Shown one piece after another: positions 61,371 through 64,000 of a stretch of 64,000 nt of DNA. The notes beneath the pieces are model-generated. The model was not told the origin of the DNA. It did no database searches and saw only the letters and a list, made by a program, of their open reading frames with translations. The position numbers and the translations under genes are program-made. The DNA comes from Pseudomonas viridiflava (GTDB taxonomy: Bacteria; Pseudomonadota; Gammaproteobacteria; Pseudomonadales; Pseudomonadaceae). The number at the start of each line of letters is the position of its first letter. The first letter of the stretch is position 1. The stretch is from the NCBI RefSeq assembly GCF_900580675.1, contig NZ_UTBG01000181.1:33069-97068 (forward strand). Reading direction: 5' to 3'.

Positions 61371-62831
61371 TCAGTTCAACCCGCCGATATGGAAGGCTTT
61401 GACTTCAAGGTACTCGTCCAGGCCGTATTTGCTGCCCTCGCGCCCCAGGCCCGATTGCTTGACGCCGCCAAACGGCGCGACTTCCATCGAGATAATCCCG
61501 GTGTTGAGCCCGACCATCCCGAACTCCAGCGCCTCGCCAAAGCGCCACGAGCGCTGCAGGTCCTGGGTGAAATAGTAGGCGCCCAGGCCGTACGGTGTGG
61601 CGTTGGCCAGCGCGAGTGCCTGGGCCTCGTCGGTAAACCGCATCAGCGGCGCCACCGGGCCGAAGGTTTCTTCGTTGGCCAGCAGCATGCCCGCGTGGGT
61701 GTCGCCCAGCACGGTGGGTTGCACGAATTGGCTGTCACCCGTGGGGATCGCGCCGCACAGCAGCTGCGCGCCCTGGTTCAGGGCATCGTCAATATGCCGC
61801 GCGACTTTGTTCACCGCCGCGGCGTTGATCAGCGGGCCGATGGTCACGCCGTCTTCCAGGCCATTGCCGACCTTGAGTTTGCCCACCTCTTCCACCAGGC
61901 GCGCGGCGAAACGCGCGTAGATACCGGCCTGCACCAGGATGCGGTTGGCGCACACGCAGGTCTGCCCGGCGTTGCGGAATTTGCTGACCATGACCCCGGC
62001 TACCGCCTGCTCCAGGTCGGCGTCATCAAACACGACAAACGGCGCATTGCCGCCCAGCTCCAGACTCAGGCGCTTGATGTGCTCGGCGCTCTGGCGCATC
62101 AGCAAACGGCCGACGGCGGTGGAGCCGGTGAAGGAAATCTTGCGCACCGCCGGGTTGCCGGTCAGCTCTTCGCCGATGCCGGCGGGCAGCCCGGTGATCA
62201 CATTGAACACCCCGGCAGGAATGCCGACGCGCTCGGCCAGCACCGCCAGGGCCAGGGCCGACAGCGGCGTAAGGTCCGACGGCTTGACGATGATCGGGCA
62301 CCCGGCAGCCAGGGCCGGCGCGCATTTGCGCGTGATCATCGCGTTGGGGAAGTTCCACGGGGTGATGGCGGCGCACACACCCACGGGTTGCTTGAGGGTC
62401 AACAGGCGACGGTCGCCACTCGGCGCCGGCATGGTTTCGCCATAGACCCGGCGCGCTTCCTCGGCGAACCATTTGACGAACCCGGCGCCGTAGCGCACTT
62501 CGCCTTTGGCTTCGTTCAGCGGCTTGCCCTGCTCGCAGGTCATGATCAGCGCCAGGTCATCGAGGTTGTCGATCATCGCCTGGTACCAGCGCTCCAGCAG
62601 CGCCGCGCGCTCTGCTGCAGCGCGCGCGCGCCAGGCGGGCCAGGCACGCTCGGCGGCTTCGATGGCGCGGCGGGTATCCACCGCGTCCATCGCCGGGACC
62701 TGGGCAATTAGATGGCCCGTGGCAGGGTCGTGGATATCCAGGGTCGCGCCGCTGTCGGCGGCGATCCATTGGCCCTCTACGTAGGCGAGTTCAGCCAGCA
62801 GGCTGGGGTCTTGCAAGCGATTCTTGAGCAT
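61371..62831 (-). CDS. gabD: NAD(P)-dependent succinate-semialdehyde dehydrogenase
   Basis: A 486-residue aldehyde dehydrogenase. The general-base Glu is in LELGGNAPFVVFDDAD and the catalytic Cys in RNAGQTCVCANR, both typical of GabD; ITPWNFPNAMITRK and FTGSTAVGRLLM are conserved. It oxidises succinate (or glutarate) semialdehyde to the acid. With the GabT-type aminotransferase 2.3 kb away it can complete omega-amino acid catabolism. ATG 62831 is followed by MLKNRLQDPSLL, the family start. Confidence 0.92.
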   Translation of the reverse strand: MLKNRLQDPSLLAELAYVEGQWIAADSGATLDIHDPATGHLIAQVPAMDAVDTRRAIEAAERAWPAWRARAAAERAALLERWYQAMIDNLDDLALIMTCEQGKPLNEAKGEVRYGAGFVKWFAEEARRVYGETMPAPSGDRRLLTLKQPVGVCAAITPWNFPNAMITRKCAPALAAGCPIIVKPSDLTPLSALALAVLAERVGIPAGVFNVITGLPAGIGEELTGNPAVRKISFTGSTAVGRLLMRQSAEHIKRLSLELGGNAPFVVFDDADLEQAVAGVMVSKFRNAGQTCVCANRILVQAGIYARFAARLVEEVGKLKVGNGLEDGVTIGPLINAAAVNKVARHIDDALNQGAQLLCGAIPTGDSQFVQPTVLGDTHAGMLLANEETFGPVAPLMRFTDEAQALALANATPYGLGAYYFTQDLQRSWRFGEALEFGMVGLNTGIISMEVAPFGGVKQSGLGREGSKYGLDEYLEVKAFHIGGLN

Positions 62832-62948
62832 GGTCGAGTCCTGATCCGAGACACGCTCCAGTCTAGGCAGGTGCCGCGGACGAGGATGCCGAAAGCGCGG
62901 TTACAGCAGCGTGCCGTGCTGAAATTCAGCCCAGGACGGCAGGCTCTG

Positions 62949-64000
62949 CTAGGTCGTCAGCGAACCGAGCAAGCCTTGCAAAAAGCGCTCGCCGGCGTCC
63001 ATCTGGCTGATCTCGATAAACTCGTCGGGCTTGTGCGCCTGCTCGATGGAACCCGGCCCGCAGACCACCACCGGCACGTTCAGGCGCTGTTTGAACAGGC
63101 CGCCTTCGGTGCCGAACGAAACCTTGGAAGTCCCGGTGCCCGGCGCGGCAAATTGCTTGAGAAAGCGCACCGCTTCGACGCTGGGGTGCGTGTCCAGGCC
63201 CGGGTAGACGTTGATCGTTTCGATCTCGATCGCCGCTACGCTGGAGAGTTTTTGCGCCTCGCGCACGATCACTTCGGCGCGTTCGCGCATCTGCTCCAGG
63301 AACTGCTCCAGATCGTCGGCCGGCAGGTTGCGCACTTCAAAATCCAGGGTGCACAGGTTAGGCACGATATTCAGCGCCTTGCCGCCGCCAATCTGCCCGA
63401 CATGCACGGTGCTGTAGGGCACGTCGTAATCGTGGTCCTGGGCGCCGTGTTGCTGCAACTGTTGCTGGCTTTCACGCAGCGCGGCGATAAAGTCGCAGGC
63501 CACATGGATGGCGTTGACCGAACGTGGCGCCAGCGATGAATGGGCCTCCTGGCCGCGGCAGTAGGTGCGGTAGGAACCCTTGCCTTTGTGGCCCAGCACA
63601 AACTGCATGTTGGTCGGCTCGCCGATCACGCACAAAAACGGCCGCACCGGCGCCAGGTGCAACACGTCGAGCAAGCGCCGTACGCCGACGCAGCCGATCT
63701 CCTCGTCGTGGGACAGCGCCAGTTGCAGCGGGCGGCTCAGGGTGTGGTCGGCGGCATCGAGCATGGCGTCGATGGCCAGGGCGATAAAACCCTTCATGTC
63801 GCAGCTGCCGCGCCCGTAGATGCGCCCGTCCTGCACAGTGGCGGCGAAGGCGGGAAAGGTCCACGCCTGCCCCGCCGCCGGCACCACGTCGGTATGCCCG
63901 GACAGCAGCACGCCAGGCTTGCCCCTGGGGCCGGTGCTGGCGAACAGGTTGGCCTTCTTGCCGCTTGTATCCTCGACGATCAGCGACTCGATGCCATGGG
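62949..64000 (-). CDS. Acetylornithine deacetylase family (ArgE/M20), 5'-truncated by window
   Basis: At least 349 residues of an M20 zinc deacetylase; the N-terminus lies past the window end, where HGIESLIVEDTSGKK is still in frame. Metal motifs are LLSGHTDVVPAAGQAW, GRGSCDMKGFIALA (bridging Asp) and LALSHDEEIGCVGVRRLL (Glu-Glu). EAHSSLAP and FGTEGGLFKQ belong to the dimer and last-ligand regions. It removes an N-acyl group, classically from N-acetylornithine. Upstream of GabD, it may act on an acyl-amino acid feeding that pathway. Confidence 0.88.
   Translation of the reverse strand, partial: HGIESLIVEDTSGKKANLFASTGPRGKPGVLLSGHTDVVPAAGQAWTFPAFAATVQDGRIYGRGSCDMKGFIALAIDAMLDAADHTLSRPLQLALSHDEEIGCVGVRRLLDVLHLAPVRPFLCVIGEPTNMQFVLGHKGKGSYRTYCRGQEAHSSLAPRSVNAIHVACDFIAALRESQQQLQQHGAQDHDYDVPYSTVHVGQIGGGKALNIVPNLCTLDFEVRNLPADDLEQFLEQMRERAEVIVREAQKLSSVAAIEIETINVYPGLDTHPSVEAVRFLKQFAAPGTGTSKVSFGTEGGLFKQRLNVPVVVCGPGSIEQAHKPDEFIEISQMDAGERFLQGLLGSLTT

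Overview
The window is high-GC chromosomal DNA from a fluorescent Pseudomonas, most likely of the P. fluorescens group. The evidence is a pyoverdine block (pvdA, fpvI, pvdRT-opmQ) with PvdS- and Fur-type promoter motifs, an OprD-family porin, a lipopeptide-type NRPS with a LuxR regulator, and several copies of the palindromic intergenic repeats (GTGGGAGC.../...GCTCCCAC and TGTGGCGAGCAGGC...) typical of this group. There is no phage, insertion sequence, CRISPR array, tRNA or rRNA. Genes are closely packed, and many neighbours overlap by the ATGA arrangement.

Layout. 0-4 kb: end of a branched-chain aminotransferase, a double-GNAT acetyltransferase, and a two-gene DNA-repair-like unit (DUF4130 protein plus radical SAM protein) with a LexA box just upstream. 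4-11 kb: pvdA, fpvI, and the pvdR-pvdT-opmQ tripartite exporter. 11-20 kb: a degenerate hydrolase, then a FadR-type regulator followed by a Tat-type binding protein, a complete branched-chain-amino-acid-type ABC transporter, a carbamoylase/hydantoinase-family amidohydrolase and an amidase, which looks like an uptake-plus-hydrolysis operon for an amide or carbamoyl compound. 20-24 kb: a small exported protein translationally coupled to a membrane-anchored PD-(D/E)XK nuclease-like protein, a LysR regulator, a fatty acid hydroxylase-like protein and a frameshifted lactonase-like gene. 24-30 kb: a large secreted protein and a lipocalin/FtsX-permease/ATPase export unit. 30-33 kb: a membrane-anchored histidine phosphatase and a solitary arnT sharing a repeated upstream element.

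33-42 kb holds the most distinctive locus: a two-module NRPS (C-A-T-C-A-T, no thioesterase) divergent from a LuxR-type regulator and a NodT-type outer-membrane factor. This is the organisation of the initiating synthetase of a cyclic lipopeptide (viscosin/massetolide type). The first A domain reads as leucine. The remaining synthetases are not here, so the pathway must be split across the genome.

42-64 kb is mostly metabolic and accessory: three small lipoproteins (one with an in-frame amber codon), an FMN-binding protein, an idonate/ketogluconate pair with a divergent LysR regulator, FetAB-type iron export, an aldo-keto reductase, a structured-looking 0.4-kb non-coding stretch, an e(P4)-type phosphatase, an OprD porin, a membrane acyltransferase-like protein, a DUF4198 protein, and a catabolic group (GabT, a HAD protein, an Lrp regulator, GhrA, a TtuC/DmlA-type dehydrogenase, GabD and an ArgE-family deacetylase cut by the window end).
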